Source: Bacillus sp. MYb209 (GTDB taxonomy: Bacteria > Bacillota > Bacilli > Bacillales > Bacillaceae_G). Taken from it: a DNA stretch of 64,000 nucleotides. The notes under the pieces are model-generated. The model had not been told where the DNA came from and did not search any database. It saw only the letters and a program-made list of their open reading frames with translations. Location of the stretch: assembly GCF_002975175.1 (NCBI RefSeq), contig NZ_PCNZ01000015.1:1-64000 (forward strand), in the 5' to 3' direction. Positions 26,653-36,308 of the stretch are shown in pieces (position 1 is the stretch's first letter; every line of letters begins with the position of its first letter). Position numbers and translations under genes: made by a program.

Positions 26653-28422
26653 ATGCTAAATTTAGTACTTATGATGATTGAACGCGTCGGACTTATTGTT
26701 ATTTTAGGATTTTTACTTTCTCATATTAAAACGTTCCGGCGTCTTCTTCATAAGCAAGACGGATATGTAGATAAGTTTAAGCTTATTTGTATTTTTTCAG
26801 TGTTTACAATTGTGAGCAATTACACAGGGGTTGAAATAGCAGGAAATACTATTATGAATGAAAATTGGTTACAAGGCGTTTCATCATCCAGCACAATTGC
26901 GAATACACGAATCATGGGTGTGGGAATTAGTGGGTTGCTAGGTGGGCCTATCGTCGGAATTGGAGTAGGTTCTATTGCGGGTATTCATCGTTATATGCTT
27001 GGCGGGACGACGGCAGTAAGTTGTGCAATCTCATCAATTTTGGCTGGGATTATAACAGGTTATATTGGATACATCTTCAAAAAATATAACCGTACTATTA
27101 CACCTAAATTTTCTGCGGTTTTAAGTGTTTTTATCGTTACTTTAGAAATGCTTATGATTCTATTAATTATAGAAGATGGACTTAGTGTTGTGAAAACAAT
27201 TGCGCTACCGATGATTCTTGTAAATAGTTTTGGCAGTTTCATTTTACTTTCGATGATACTAGCTATTTTACGACAAGAAGAAAACGCAAAAGCTTTGCAA
27301 ACGCATAAAGTATTACGAATTGCTGATAAGACGTTACCATATTTCCGCCAAGGGTTAACAGAAGAGTCTTGTAAACATGTGGCACAAATTATTCACCGCT
27401 TTACGGGAACGGATGCGGTATCCTTAACAGATACAGAGAAAATCTTAGCTCACGTTGGATTAGCATCAGATCATCATATTCCTTCACACAGTTTAATAAC
27501 AGGTTTATCAAAAGAAGTATTAAAAACAGGGGAAATAATGAAGGCGAAATCACGTGAGATTATTAATTGTCAACATGAAGGGTGTCCATTACAAGCGGCA
27601 GTTGTTATTCCATTAACTTCACATGGAAATACGATAGGAACATTAAAACTTTATTTTAAAAACTCTAATCAATTAAGTCGTGTTGAAGAAGAGTTAGCGG
27701 AAGGGCTGGCGAAAATATTCTCCACACAGCTTGAGTTAGGTGAAGCCGAGTTACAAAGTAAGTTATTGCAAGATGCCGAAATAAAAGCGCTGCAAGCACA
27801 AATCAATCCGCATTTTTTATTTAATGCAATTAATACAGTATCAGCTTTATGCCGAACAGATGTAGAGAAAGCGAGAAAATTATTATTGCAGCTTAGCGTG
27901 TATTTTCGTTGTAATTTGCAAGGGGCACGACAATTACTTATTCCATTAGAACAAGAGTTGAATCATGTACATGCATATTTATCGTTAGAGCAAGCGAGAT
28001 TTCCGAATAAGTATGAAGTGAAGATGTACATTGAAGAGGCACTAAAGGTGACTTTAGTTCCACCATTTGTGCTTCAGCTATTAGTTGAAAATGCATTGCG
28101 CCATGCTTTTCCGAAAAAGCAGCCAGTGTGCCAAGTCGAGGTACATGTGTTTGAAAAAGAAGGGATGGTTCACTTTGCAGTGAAAGATAATGGGAAAGGA
28201 ATTGAGAGCGAACGTCTAGAGCAATTAGGAAAAATGGTAGTTCCATCAAAGAAAGGGACGGGAACAGCTTTATATAATATTAATGAACGACTTATCGGGT
28301 TATTTGGGAAAGAGATAATGCTTCAAATTGAAAGTGAATTAGAGCAAGGGACAAAGATCCTCTTTGTAATTCCGAAAAAAGTAGAGGAGGAAAAACGGAG
28401 TGTTAAAAGTATTAGTAGTTGA
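26653..28422 (+). CDS. lytS: LytS-type sensor histidine kinase
   Basis: 589 aa. It has a 5TMR-LYT membrane sensor (about 1-200), a GAF-like domain (about 225-365), then a His-kinase domain with His387 in QINPHFLFNAINT and an HATPase with NALRHAFPKK and DNGKGI. In B. subtilis LytS-LytT responds to extracellular pyruvate and turns on the LrgAB homologue PftAB. The same sensor module recurs at 61827-62882 on a diguanylate cyclase. Its 3' end overlaps lytT by 23 nt. Confidence 0.96.
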   Translation: MLNLVLMMIERVGLIVILGFLLSHIKTFRRLLHKQDGYVDKFKLICIFSVFTIVSNYTGVEIAGNTIMNENWLQGVSSSSTIANTRIMGVGISGLLGGPIVGIGVGSIAGIHRYMLGGTTAVSCAISSILAGIITGYIGYIFKKYNRTITPKFSAVLSVFIVTLEMLMILLIIEDGLSVVKTIALPMILVNSFGSFILLSMILAILRQEENAKALQTHKVLRIADKTLPYFRQGLTEESCKHVAQIIHRFTGTDAVSLTDTEKILAHVGLASDHHIPSHSLITGLSKEVLKTGEIMKAKSREIINCQHEGCPLQAAVVIPLTSHGNTIGTLKLYFKNSNQLSRVEEELAEGLAKIFSTQLELGEAELQSKLLQDAEIKALQAQINPHFLFNAINTVSALCRTDVEKARKLLLQLSVYFRCNLQGARQLLIPLEQELNHVHAYLSLEQARFPNKYEVKMYIEEALKVTLVPPFVLQLLVENALRHAFPKKQPVCQVEVHVFEKEGMVHFAVKDNGKGIESERLEQLGKMVVPSKKGTGTALYNINERLIGLFGKEIMLQIESELEQGTKILFVIPKKVEEEKRSVKSISS

Positions 28423-29140
28423 TGATGAAATGTTAGCGCGGGATGAATTGAAATATTTATTAGAACAAACAAAAGAAGTAGAGATAATTGGTGAGGCGGA
28501 TTGTGTAGAGGATGCATTAGAAGAGTTAATGAAAAACAAACCAGATATTATTTTTCTAGATATTCAGTTATCTGATGATAACGGATTTGAAATTGCAAAT
28601 ATATTAAAGAAAATGAAAAACCCACCTTCAATTGTGTTTGCTACTGCATATGATCAATATGCGCTGCAAGCATTTGAAGTAGATGCATTAGATTACATTT
28701 TAAAGCCATTTGATGAAGAACGTATCGTACAGACATTAAAGAAATATAAAAAACAAAAGCAAATAAAGTTAGAAACAAAGCAAGATGTAAAGAGTGTAGA
28801 TGTAACGACCGAGATGCATAAATTAGCATTACCAATTGAGGAATCAATTGTACTTGTTAATATTGAAGATATTATTTATGTAGGGCTTGTAGATGGGAAA
28901 GTAACTGTAAAAACAATGAAAGAAACATATGTAACACATGATACGCTTGTCATTTTGGAAAAGAAATTACCACAAACAATTTTTATGCGTGTTCATCGTA
29001 GTTTCGTTGCTAATATTAATCATATTTCTGAGATACAGCCGTGGTTTAATTCGACTTATAATTTAATTATGAAAGAGGGATCCAAAGTCCCGGTTAGCCG
29101 TACATATGCAAAAGAACTTAAAAAGCTGCTTCGTATTTAA
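28400..29140 (+). CDS. lytT: LytT (LytR) response regulator, LytTR class
   Basis: 246 aa. The receiver has intact catalytic residues (DDE at 8-10, phospho-acceptor Asp54 in FLDIQLSD, Thr in FATAYD, Lys in ILKPFD). A LytTR DNA-binding domain (about 140-245) has FMRVHRSFVANI and the terminal VPVSRTYAKELKKLL. The start is GTG 28400 after GAGGAGG inside lytS. The stop codon falls within the loop of the terminator. Confidence 0.95.
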   Translation: MLKVLVVDDEMLARDELKYLLEQTKEVEIIGEADCVEDALEELMKNKPDIIFLDIQLSDDNGFEIANILKKMKNPPSIVFATAYDQYALQAFEVDALDYILKPFDEERIVQTLKKYKKQKQIKLETKQDVKSVDVTTEMHKLALPIEESIVLVNIEDIIYVGLVDGKVTVKTMKETYVTHDTLVILEKKLPQTIFMRVHRSFVANINHISEIQPWFNSTYNLIMKEGSKVPVSRTYAKELKKLLRI

Positions 29141-29155
29141 GAAGCAGCTTTTGTA
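29121..29155 (+). terminator. Terminator overlapping the lytT stop
   Basis: AAAAGCTGCTTC (29121-29132) pairs perfectly with GAAGCAGCTTTT (29141-29152); the loop contains the lytT TAA. It separates lytST from lrgAB, so lrgAB can be induced on its own. Confidence 0.85.
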
Positions 29156-29191
29156 TTTCACCGTATGATTTTTGTAATTGGCTGTTTATAT

Positions 29192-29220
29192 TTGACATCC
29201 CATTATGTAAACGCTTACTT
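29192..29220 (+). promoter_or_regulatory. lrgAB promoter region with a CcpA cre site
   Basis: TTGACA (29192-29197) has only weak -10 matches 17-18 bp on (TTACTT/TACTTA). Overlapping the spacer and -10 is ATGTAAACGCTTACT (29205-29219), a near-consensus cre. A cre here fits what is known of the B. subtilis homologue pftAB (CcpA-repressed, LytT-activated). Possible LytT half-sites about 21 bp apart lie near 29160 and 29181, but they are weak. Confidence 0.65.
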
Positions 29221-29272
29221 ATGCGTTTGTATCCTATAAAATAAAGGTACCAAATCAAAAGAGGTGGCCAAA

Positions 29273-29704
29273 ATGAGCACAAAAAAAGTATATGGTTTTC
29301 TATCACAAATATTCGTTTTTTCAGCTATTATGTTAGTTTCTAATATTATCTCAACCCATTTACCAATTCCGATGCCTTCATCAGTAATCGGGTTAGTAGT
29401 TTTATTTAGTTTATTATGTTTAAAGGTTATTAAATTGGAGCAAGTTGAATCACTCGGAACAGCTTTAACAGGTATTATCGGATTCCTTTTTGTCCCATCA
29501 GGTATTTCAGTTATTAACTCTCTTGGTGTAATGAGCCAATATTTCGTACAAATTCTAACCGTAATCGTTGTCGCAACAATTATTTTACTTGCTGTAACGG
29601 GTTTATTTGCACAATTGATTTTAGGTAAAGATGACAAAGAAACAAAAGATACAAAAGAGTTGAAAGTTGTAAACAAAGGAAGCAAACACGGAAAAGTCGC
29701 GTAA
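29273..29704 (+). CDS. lrgA: LrgA/PftA holin-like membrane protein
   Basis: 143 aa with four helices ([31 protein letters not shown]), classic LrgA/CidA family. It pairs with LrgB; in B. subtilis the homologous pair PftAB acts as a facilitated pyruvate transporter, while in S. aureus LrgAB modulates murein hydrolases. I use ATG 29273 (AGAGGTGG upstream); an in-frame GTG at 29264 lies within that site. A charged, Lys-rich C-terminal tail is present. Confidence 0.95.
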   Translation: MSTKKVYGFLSQIFVFSAIMLVSNIISTHLPIPMPSSVIGLVVLFSLLCLKVIKLEQVESLGTALTGIIGFLFVPSGISVINSLGVMSQYFVQILTVIVVATIILLAVTGLFAQLILGKDDKETKDTKELKVVNKGSKHGKVA

Positions 29705-29740
29705 CTATTTTAGACCATACATGGTTAGGAGGTAATGAAC

Positions 29741-30433
29741 ATGACAAGCACAATGACTCCATATTTCGGAATCGTCGTTTCATTAATTGCATACGGAATC
29801 GGAACATTTTTATTCAAACACTCAAAAGGATTCTTCTTATTTACACCACTATTCGTAGCAATGGTATTAGGGATTGTATTTTTAAAGGTAGGTAACTTTA
29901 CCTTTGAGGAATATAATACGGGCGGAAAGATGATTAGTTTCTTCTTAGAGCCAGCAACAATCGCATTTGCAATTCCATTATATAAACAAGTTGATAAGTT
30001 AAAAAAATATTGGTGGCAAATTTTATCGGCTATCGTGGTTGGATCTATTTGTTCAGTGGTTGTTGTGTTCATTGTCGCAAAAGCAATTGGTTTAGATACA
30101 GCTGTAATGAACTCAATGTTACCGCAGGCAGCAACAACAGCAATTGCATTACCAATATCTGAAAGTATCGGTGGTATTCCAGCAATTACATCATTTGCAG
30201 TTATCTTTAACGCAGTTATCGTATACGCATTAGGAGCTTTATTCTTAAAAACATTTAGAGTTAAACATCCGATTGCTAAAGGTTTAGCGCTTGGGACAGC
30301 AGGACATGCGTTAGGGGTTGCAGTAGGTATCGAAATGGGTGAAGTAGAAGCAGCTATGGCCAGTATCGCTGTGACAGTAGTTGGTGTCGTAACAGTGGTG
30401 GTTATTCCAATGTTCATGCCGTTTATTGGATGA
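29741..30433 (+). CDS. lrgB: LrgB/PftB membrane protein
   Basis: 230-aa LrgB-family membrane protein with about seven helices. Family blocks include [26 protein letters not shown] (shared over 45-75), [16 protein letters not shown] and [19 protein letters not shown]. It is the partner of LrgA, 36 nt downstream. ATG 29741 has AGGAGG at proper spacing and gives the normal length. A 230-codon open frame lies exactly antisense; I consider that a shadow. Confidence 0.95.
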   Translation: MTSTMTPYFGIVVSLIAYGIGTFLFKHSKGFFLFTPLFVAMVLGIVFLKVGNFTFEEYNTGGKMISFFLEPATIAFAIPLYKQVDKLKKYWWQILSAIVVGSICSVVVVFIVAKAIGLDTAVMNSMLPQAATTAIALPISESIGGIPAITSFAVIFNAVIVYALGALFLKTFRVKHPIAKGLALGTAGHALGVAVGIEMGEVEAAMASIAVTVVGVVTVVVIPMFMPFIG

Positions 30434-30772
30434 TAAAACTTACTTGAAAAAATATAAAAGCAAGCTATTTGTAGGACGGATTTCTACTGATAGCTTGCTT
30501 TTTATGTTACAGTAATGGTAAGACCTATTCTTAGGGGAATAAAAGTTTCCTTAAATCTTCATTAATACTGTGTATAATGCGTTTTGAAATAGGTCATTGT
30601 ATTGTAAAATAAGAAGTAACATAATATATTAGCACAATTAACGGGCGGTTAGGGTTGAAGATAAATTGCTCGCAATGGCTTTAATATTAAAGGATAATTA
30701 TAAGTAGAGAATAGAGAGAGAGCTACTTGTTAAAGTTTTACTTTATAGGACAGGAGAGAGTACTCGCCGATT
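30434..30772. other. 339-bp gap between lrgB and the AI-2E-type gene
   Basis: It starts with the lrgB terminator (30457-30504), then about 270 bp of AT-rich sequence with TATAAT-like segments (for example near 30576). This must contain the promoter of the next gene. I see no coding region or conserved RNA. Confidence 0.5.
30457..30504 (+). terminator. Terminator after lrgB
   Basis: AAAGCAAGCTAT pairs with ATAGCTTGCTTT, with a further small stem in the long loop, then T's. Confidence 0.8.
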
Positions 30773-31807
30773 ATGCAAATAAAAAACCTGTTTCAAAGCA
30801 AAGGATTTCAGAGGTTAATCGTATTAGTATTACTTGCTCTCATATTGTATGGGATGCAAAGTATGTTAAATTTAATTTTAATTACGTTTATGTTGACGTA
30901 TTTAATGGATCGATTCCAGAAGTTTATTTCTCGTAAATTAGATCATTTTATGCCAATTAATCGAAAAATTATTATAGCGCTTTTATATGTAATGTTAGTG
31001 GCGGGAATTGCCATTACGCTATTTAAATATTTACCGGTATTAACAATACAAATTTCACAATTGATTTATCAATTCAATGTATTTTTAAGAAATCCACCTG
31101 ATAGTGAATTAATTAAGTATGCAGTTAATGCTGTTAATCATATGGAGCTTTCTAAATATATAGGGCAAGGCGTTGACATTTTGTATAAATCTATTACGAA
31201 TGTTGGGAAATTTGGCCTTCAAGTTTTACTTTCTGTAATTTTAAGCTTGTTTTTCTTACTTGAAAAAGCACGTATCGTTGCTTTTACTTCGAAATTTAAA
31301 GAAAGTCGACTTGCAATTTTCTATAACGAAATAGAGTATTTCGGAAAGAAATTTGCACGTTCATTCGGAAAAGTAATCGAAGCACAATTTTTAATTGCAA
31401 TTGTTAACTGTGTTTTATCTGTTATTGCACTATGGATATTAGGATTCCCGCAATTACTAGGTTTAGCGTTAATGATTTTCTTACTTGGTTTAATTCCAGT
31501 CGCAGGTGTTATCATTTCGTTATTCCCACTTTGTATGATTGCTTACAATATCGGCGGTATTATGTATGTCGTTTATATTGTAGTTATCGTAACAGTAATT
31601 CATGCGCTTGAAAGTTATGTATTAAATCCGAAGTTTATGTCACAAAAAACAAATTTACCAATTTTCTACACATTTATGGTATTAATTTTCTCTGAACACT
31701 TTTTAGGTGTATGGGGGCTTATTATCGGTATCCCAATCTTCATATTCTTATTAGATGTTTTAGATGTGACGAGTGATGAAACTGAGAAGGATTTTTCTGG
31801 AAAATAA
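30773..31807 (+). CDS. AI-2E-family membrane transporter (YubA/YtvI-like)
   Basis: 344 aa with about eight helices. The C-terminal half has the family blocks LGLIPVAGVIISLFPL, ALESYVLNPKFMSQ and FSEHFLGVWGLIIGIPIFIFLLDV. Members range from AI-2 exporters to Na+/H+ antiporters; the substrate here is unknown. The ATG at 30773 has no close ribosome site (AGGAGAG is about 18 nt upstream), so the start is less certain. Confidence 0.85.
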   Translation: MQIKNLFQSKGFQRLIVLVLLALILYGMQSMLNLILITFMLTYLMDRFQKFISRKLDHFMPINRKIIIALLYVMLVAGIAITLFKYLPVLTIQISQLIYQFNVFLRNPPDSELIKYAVNAVNHMELSKYIGQGVDILYKSITNVGKFGLQVLLSVILSLFFLLEKARIVAFTSKFKESRLAIFYNEIEYFGKKFARSFGKVIEAQFLIAIVNCVLSVIALWILGFPQLLGLALMIFLLGLIPVAGVIISLFPLCMIAYNIGGIMYVVYIVVIVTVIHALESYVLNPKFMSQKTNLPIFYTFMVLIFSEHFLGVWGLIIGIPIFIFLLDVLDVTSDETEKDFSGK

Positions 31808-31812
31808 AGTGA

Positions 31813-31847
31813 AGAAAAAGCATCGATATTCGATGCTTTTTCTTTTA
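31813..31847 (+). terminator. Terminator after the AI-2E-type gene
   Basis: A 14-bp perfect stem (31813-31826 with 31830-31843), core AAGCATCGA/TCGATGCTT, then TTTT. Confidence 0.85.
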
Positions 31848-31903
31848 TAACTTATGGTATCTTATGACATACTGTAAGAAGAATATACAATTGGGGTGAA
31901 ATA

Positions 31904-32869
31904 ATGGCTATAAATGAAAAGAAGGAATTAGCTACATTTGCTGGAGGGTGTTTTTGGTGTATGGTTTCGCCATTTGAAGAGATGGAAGGAATTATACAAG
32001 TTGTTTCAGGCTATACAGGTGGTCATAAAGAGAATCCAACGTATAAAGAAGTATGCTCGGAAACTACTGGGCATTATGAAGTAGTACAAATTACATTTGA
32101 TGCAAATAAAATGCCGTATGAAGAGTTATTAAATATATATTGGAGACAAATTGATCCGACCGATATTGGAGGACAATTCCACGATCGTGGACAGTCATAC
32201 GAAACGGTAATTTTTTATCATAATGAAGAACAACATAAACAAGCAGAAGCTTCAAAAGAAGAGCTTGCGATGAGTGGACGCTTTTCAAAGCCAATTGCTA
32301 CAAAAATATTGCCGGCTGCTACGTTTTATCCAGCTGAAGAATATCATCAAGGGTATCATAAGAAAAATACATTCCGTTATGAGCTATACCGTAAAGGCTC
32401 AGGTCGTGATGCCTTCATTAAAAATCATTGGCCAAAGGACAATGCTCATTTAAAAGAAAGATTAAATGAGATGCAATTTTATGTAACACAGGAAAATGGG
32501 ACAGAACCGCCATTTCGAAATGAGTATTGGAATCATAAAGAAGAGGGTTTATATGTAGATATCGTTTCGGGTGAACCGTTATTTACTTCTTTCGATAAAT
32601 TCGATAGTGGATGCGGATGGCCAAGTTTTACGAAACCAGTTATGTCAGCTAGTGTGGAAGAAAAAATGGATGTTAGCCATAATATGACGCGTACGGAAGT
32701 GAGAAGTAAGACAGGGGACTCACATCTTGGGCATGTATTTCCAGATGGCCCAGGACCAAATGGCCTGCGTTATTGTATTAATTCAGCAGCTCTTCGTTTT
32801 ATTCTAAAAGAAAATTTAGAAAAAGAAGGATATGGTGATTTCCTAACCCTGTTTGGAAATAAAAAATAA
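31904..32869 (+). CDS. msrAB: Fused peptide-methionine sulfoxide reductase MsrA-MsrB
   Basis: 321-aa bifunctional repair enzyme. The MsrA half (about 8-160) has catalytic Cys16 in GGCFWC and reduces S-sulfoxides. The MsrB half (about 180-315) has [21 protein letters not shown] and the catalytic Cys in RYCINSAAL, and reduces R-sulfoxides. The MsrA-then-MsrB order is a common fusion. There is no signal peptide, so it is cytoplasmic. GGGGTGAAAT precedes the ATG. Confidence 0.97.
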   Translation: MAINEKKELATFAGGCFWCMVSPFEEMEGIIQVVSGYTGGHKENPTYKEVCSETTGHYEVVQITFDANKMPYEELLNIYWRQIDPTDIGGQFHDRGQSYETVIFYHNEEQHKQAEASKEELAMSGRFSKPIATKILPAATFYPAEEYHQGYHKKNTFRYELYRKGSGRDAFIKNHWPKDNAHLKERLNEMQFYVTQENGTEPPFRNEYWNHKEEGLYVDIVSGEPLFTSFDKFDSGCGWPSFTKPVMSASVEEKMDVSHNMTRTEVRSKTGDSHLGHVFPDGPGPNGLRYCINSAALRFILKENLEKEGYGDFLTLFGNKK

Positions 32870-32895
32870 CCTCGCTAATTGCGAGGTTATTTTTT
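32864..32895. terminator. Bidirectional terminator between msrAB and the RND pump
   Basis: AAATAACCTCGC (32864-32875) pairs with GCGAGGTTATTT (32881-32892), with A/T runs on both sides. Confidence 0.88.
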
Positions 32896-35800
32896 TACTT
32901 TGCTTTTTTCTTTTTAAATTTGCTTAATGCTTCATAAACGATTGGTACGATAAGAAGTGTTAACAATGTTGAACTTGTTAATCCACCGATTACTGTTACG
33001 CCAAGTCCTTTAGAAATTAAGCCGCTACCTTCAAATCCTAATGCAAGTGGGATAAGAGCCCCAATTGTTGCAATTGCAGTCATTAAGATAGGACGCAGGC
33101 GTGTTACACCAGCTTCTAATAATGCTTCACGTGTTGATAGGCCGTCATTTTCTTTATGAATAACGCGGTCAATAAGCACGATTGCGTTCGTTACAACGAT
33201 ACCAATTAGCATAAGAGCCCCAATCATCGCAGATACACTTAACGTTTCGCCAGAGATTAATAAGGCAACGAGTGCACCAATGATTGTGAATGGTAGCGAG
33301 AATAAAATTGCGAATGGTGCAAGGGCACCGCCAAATGTAACAACAAGAACGAAGTATACAATGGCAATCGCAGCTAACATTGCTAAGCCGAGTTGTTTGA
33401 ATGATTCTTGAATATCTTGTGTAACACCGCCCATAGAAACATCTACACCAGAAGGAAGATCCATTTTATCTACTTCTTTTTGGACTGCAGAAGATGCTTT
33501 TGAAACATCATCAGATGTTAATTTCGCACTTACTTCTGCATAAACACGGCCATCACGATGTGTTACTGTGTTAGAAGTTTCATCTTCTTTTACAGTCATA
33601 ACATCTTTAACAGCAACCTCATTACCAAGTGGTGTTGTAATTTTACGATTTGTTAGGTCATCAATTGTTTCATAAGTTTGTTTTTCAGCTTCTACATATA
33701 CATTTATATCTTTACCGTCTTTTTTAATTGTTGTTAGAACAGGGCGATCATGTTGATTCGAAAGTCCCATTCCAATTTGAGCAGCAGTTAGCCCCATTTT
33801 ACTTAACTTTTCTTGATCTGCGACTAAAGTGTACTCTGCATATGTTTTTGCAATACTAGAGTCTACGTCTTTTAAGTCTTTATTTTTTTTCATGATATTT
33901 TGAATGTCTTTAACGACAGGCTTAATTTCTTCAGAGCTATCTCCATAAACGTATAGTTTAATTTCATTACTACCGCCACTTGCTCCGAAATCTTGGTTTT
34001 TCCATTCGCCTTTTCCAGACATCTTTTGTAAATCTTTAACGACTTGTTCTTTCTCTTTTTCAAAGTTTTTCGTATCGTTATCATATTGAACGAAGAACAT
34101 TGCTTGATTTGTTTGACCAGGGCTCATTGGGTTTTCGCTACCTAATGAGAATTGAATCGTTTTGACGTCTTTTTTATCTTGGAAATGCTTTTCAGCTTTC
34201 GTTGCAATTTTTTCAACGTCGTCTAACGTTTGACCTGGCTCAGGTTTGTATGTTGCAATAATCATTTTTTCTTCTTCAGATGGTAAGAAGCTGACACCGA
34301 TAATTGGTACAAGTGCAAGGCTGCCTACTAATAGAAGGACTGCGATACTTGATGTAATAATTTTATGGTTTAGCGCCCATTCAAGTATACGTTTATATCC
34401 GTTTGCTAACTTGCTTGGTTTTTCCTCATGATATACTTCTTTTTCTCTCATGCTTTCCTTCTTGAATAAGGAATGTGCTAGCATCGGCACAATTGTAACT
34501 GCCACAAGTAAGGAAGCAAGTAGGGCAAAAACAATTGTTAAAGCAAATGGTAAGAACATTTCACCAATCATACCTTTTACAAGTCCAAGAGGTAAAAATA
34601 CAGCAATTGTTACAATTGTAGAAGACATAATTGGGATAAACATTTCTTTCGTGGCTTCACGAATTAAATCTTTCCCACGCAATTTCTCTTCTGATAATGA
34701 CATACGTCGGTAAATATTTTCAATAACAACAATTGAGTCATCGACAACGCGTCCAATAGCAACTGTCATTGCTCCAAGTGTCATAATGTTAAGGGTAATA
34801 TCCATTTGTTTTATTACTAGAACTGCAATTAATAAAGAAAGTGGTATAGAAACGACAGAGATTATTGTTGTTCGAATGTTTCGTAGGAACAACATAATGA
34901 TAACAATCGCAAAGATAGCACCAAAGATTGCTTTGCTAAGCATTGTTTCGACTGATTTCTCAATAGGTGCACCTTGGTCAAAGGTTGAAATAATCTCTAA
35001 GTCTTTATATTTTTTCTCAAGGTCCTTCACTTTATCTTTAACTGCATTTACAACATCAACTGTATTCGCATCAGCGGCCTTCACAATTTGAATTCCGATT
35101 GCTTCTTTTCCATTTGTTCGAGAAATAGACTCTGCTTTCCCGACTTCTTTAATATCAGCAATTTCTTCTAATGTAACCGTTGGTATGCCATTCATAGCAG
35201 CTGGATTCATCTGTGGTGTTTGTGCTCCAGCACCAGTGTTTTGGCTACCTTGCCCATTCGGTGATGAAGGGATAGCTGGGATTTTTAATTCTTTTAATGC
35301 TTTAATTGTTGTAATATTACCGTCAACAACAACTGATTTTTCCGTATCTTTAAATGTATATAAGCCAAGTGGTAAAGATACGTCCGAACCTTTAATAATG
35401 TTTTTTACAGTATCTTCACTTAAACCTAATTCTTTCATCTTATCCTTCTTGAAGACAAGTTGTACTTCATCTACTTGTTGACCTGTGATTTGAACAGATG
35501 CGACACCATCAAGTCCTTTTAATCCCGGAACAACATTTTTTTCTACATTTTCTGTTAAGGCAGCTAAAGATTCATTTTTACTCGCTACGCTTAATGAAAT
35601 AACAGGAAAGGCATTAAAGTTTACTCGTGAGACTTTCGGGTCTTTCACACCTTCTGGCAGTTTCACGTTTGCGAGCGCTTCTTTAATTTCTGTTTCGGCT
35701 TTTTCCATATTTTTATCAAAACCATATTCTACTTGAATAGAAGATGCGTTTTGAAAAGATGAGGAACTAACAACGTTTACACCGCTTAAATTTTGCAGTT

Positions 35801-36011
35801 GCTCTTCCATTGGTTTTGAAATTTTATCAGCTACTTCTTCTGGTGTAGCACCAGGATAAACCGTAGTTACTGTTACAATAGGCGTTGTAATATCAGGAAT
35901 TGTTTCTAACTTCATATTCATCCCAGAATAAATGCCTGCAATGGTAACAATAATGGTTAGTAGCCAAACTGCGAACTTATTTTTTAACGAGAAATTGATG
36001 ATTTTGTTCAT
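32895..36011 (-). CDS. swrC: RND-family efflux transporter, SwrC/AcrB-like
   Basis: 1038-aa HAE1-type RND pump with 12 helices and two large extracytoplasmic loops in a duplicated layout. The proton-relay motif is visible in helix 4 (AIGRVVDDSIVVIENIYRR across about 398-416). A Pro/Gly/Asn/Gln-rich insert lies in the first loop (about 245-270). In B. subtilis SwrC (YerP) exports surfactin and other amphiphiles without an outer-membrane partner. No membrane-fusion gene is adjacent. It is transcribed away from a TetR gene across a palindromic operator. Confidence 0.93.
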   Translation of the reverse strand: MNKIINFSLKNKFAVWLLTIIVTIAGIYSGMNMKLETIPDITTPIVTVTTVYPGATPEEVADKISKPMEEQLQNLSGVNVVSSSSFQNASSIQVEYGFDKNMEKAETEIKEALANVKLPEGVKDPKVSRVNFNAFPVISLSVASKNESLAALTENVEKNVVPGLKGLDGVASVQITGQQVDEVQLVFKKDKMKELGLSEDTVKNIIKGSDVSLPLGLYTFKDTEKSVVVDGNITTIKALKELKIPAIPSSPNGQGSQNTGAGAQTPQMNPAAMNGIPTVTLEEIADIKEVGKAESISRTNGKEAIGIQIVKAADANTVDVVNAVKDKVKDLEKKYKDLEIISTFDQGAPIEKSVETMLSKAIFGAIFAIVIIMLFLRNIRTTIISVVSIPLSLLIAVLVIKQMDITLNIMTLGAMTVAIGRVVDDSIVVIENIYRRMSLSEEKLRGKDLIREATKEMFIPIMSSTIVTIAVFLPLGLVKGMIGEMFLPFALTIVFALLASLLVAVTIVPMLAHSLFKKESMREKEVYHEEKPSKLANGYKRILEWALNHKIITSSIAVLLLVGSLALVPIIGVSFLPSEEEKMIIATYKPEPGQTLDDVEKIATKAEKHFQDKKDVKTIQFSLGSENPMSPGQTNQAMFFVQYDNDTKNFEKEKEQVVKDLQKMSGKGEWKNQDFGASGGSNEIKLYVYGDSSEEIKPVVKDIQNIMKKNKDLKDVDSSIAKTYAEYTLVADQEKLSKMGLTAAQIGMGLSNQHDRPVLTTIKKDGKDINVYVEAEKQTYETIDDLTNRKITTPLGNEVAVKDVMTVKEDETSNTVTHRDGRVYAEVSAKLTSDDVSKASSAVQKEVDKMDLPSGVDVSMGGVTQDIQESFKQLGLAMLAAIAIVYFVLVVTFGGALAPFAILFSLPFTIIGALVALLISGETLSVSAMIGALMLIGIVVTNAIVLIDRVIHKENDGLSTREALLEAGVTRLRPILMTAIATIGALIPLALGFEGSGLISKGLGVTVIGGLTSSTLLTLLIVPIVYEALSKFKKKKAK

Positions 36012-36035
36012 GTTTGCGCTCCCTTTTCATTGTAT

Positions 36036-36082
36036 TGACCAATCGGTCAGTATAATACATAATATAACTGACCGATTGGTCA
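36036..36082. promoter_or_regulatory. TetR-type operator of the RND pump
   Basis: TGACCAATCGGTCAGT (36036-36051) is the exact reverse complement of ACTGACCGATTGGTCA (36067-36082), and each arm itself contains the imperfect dyad GACCAATCGGTC. This is a classic AcrR/QacR-like operator sitting in the pump promoter, 25 bp from its start codon. Confidence 0.85.
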
Positions 36083-36308
36083 GTCGTCAATGAAAAGAGA
36101 TGGTATAATAAAATCAAACTGTAAGTAGTCGGTTTCCTATTCTTTCTGATCATTGGCTTTTACTAATCGGATTTTACAGATGGAAAGGCTTCTATATAAA
36201 CCATTTACTCCATTAAATTTTAGATGAGAAGTTTTATTTTCAGTTAATGTGGAATAAAATCAAGTTTGAATTTACATAAGATGCGAGATTAAATTTAGGA
36301 GAGAAAAT

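Noticed and set aside
29725-30417. 230-codon open frame antisense to lrgB
   Set aside because: It mirrors lrgB exactly, has a repetitive Ile/Thr/Pro/Ala composition typical of a reverse-strand shadow, and lacks a ribosome site.
30727-30936. 69-codon frame overlapping the start of the AI-2E-type gene
   Set aside because: It overlaps a recognised membrane protein in another frame and resembles no family; probably chance.
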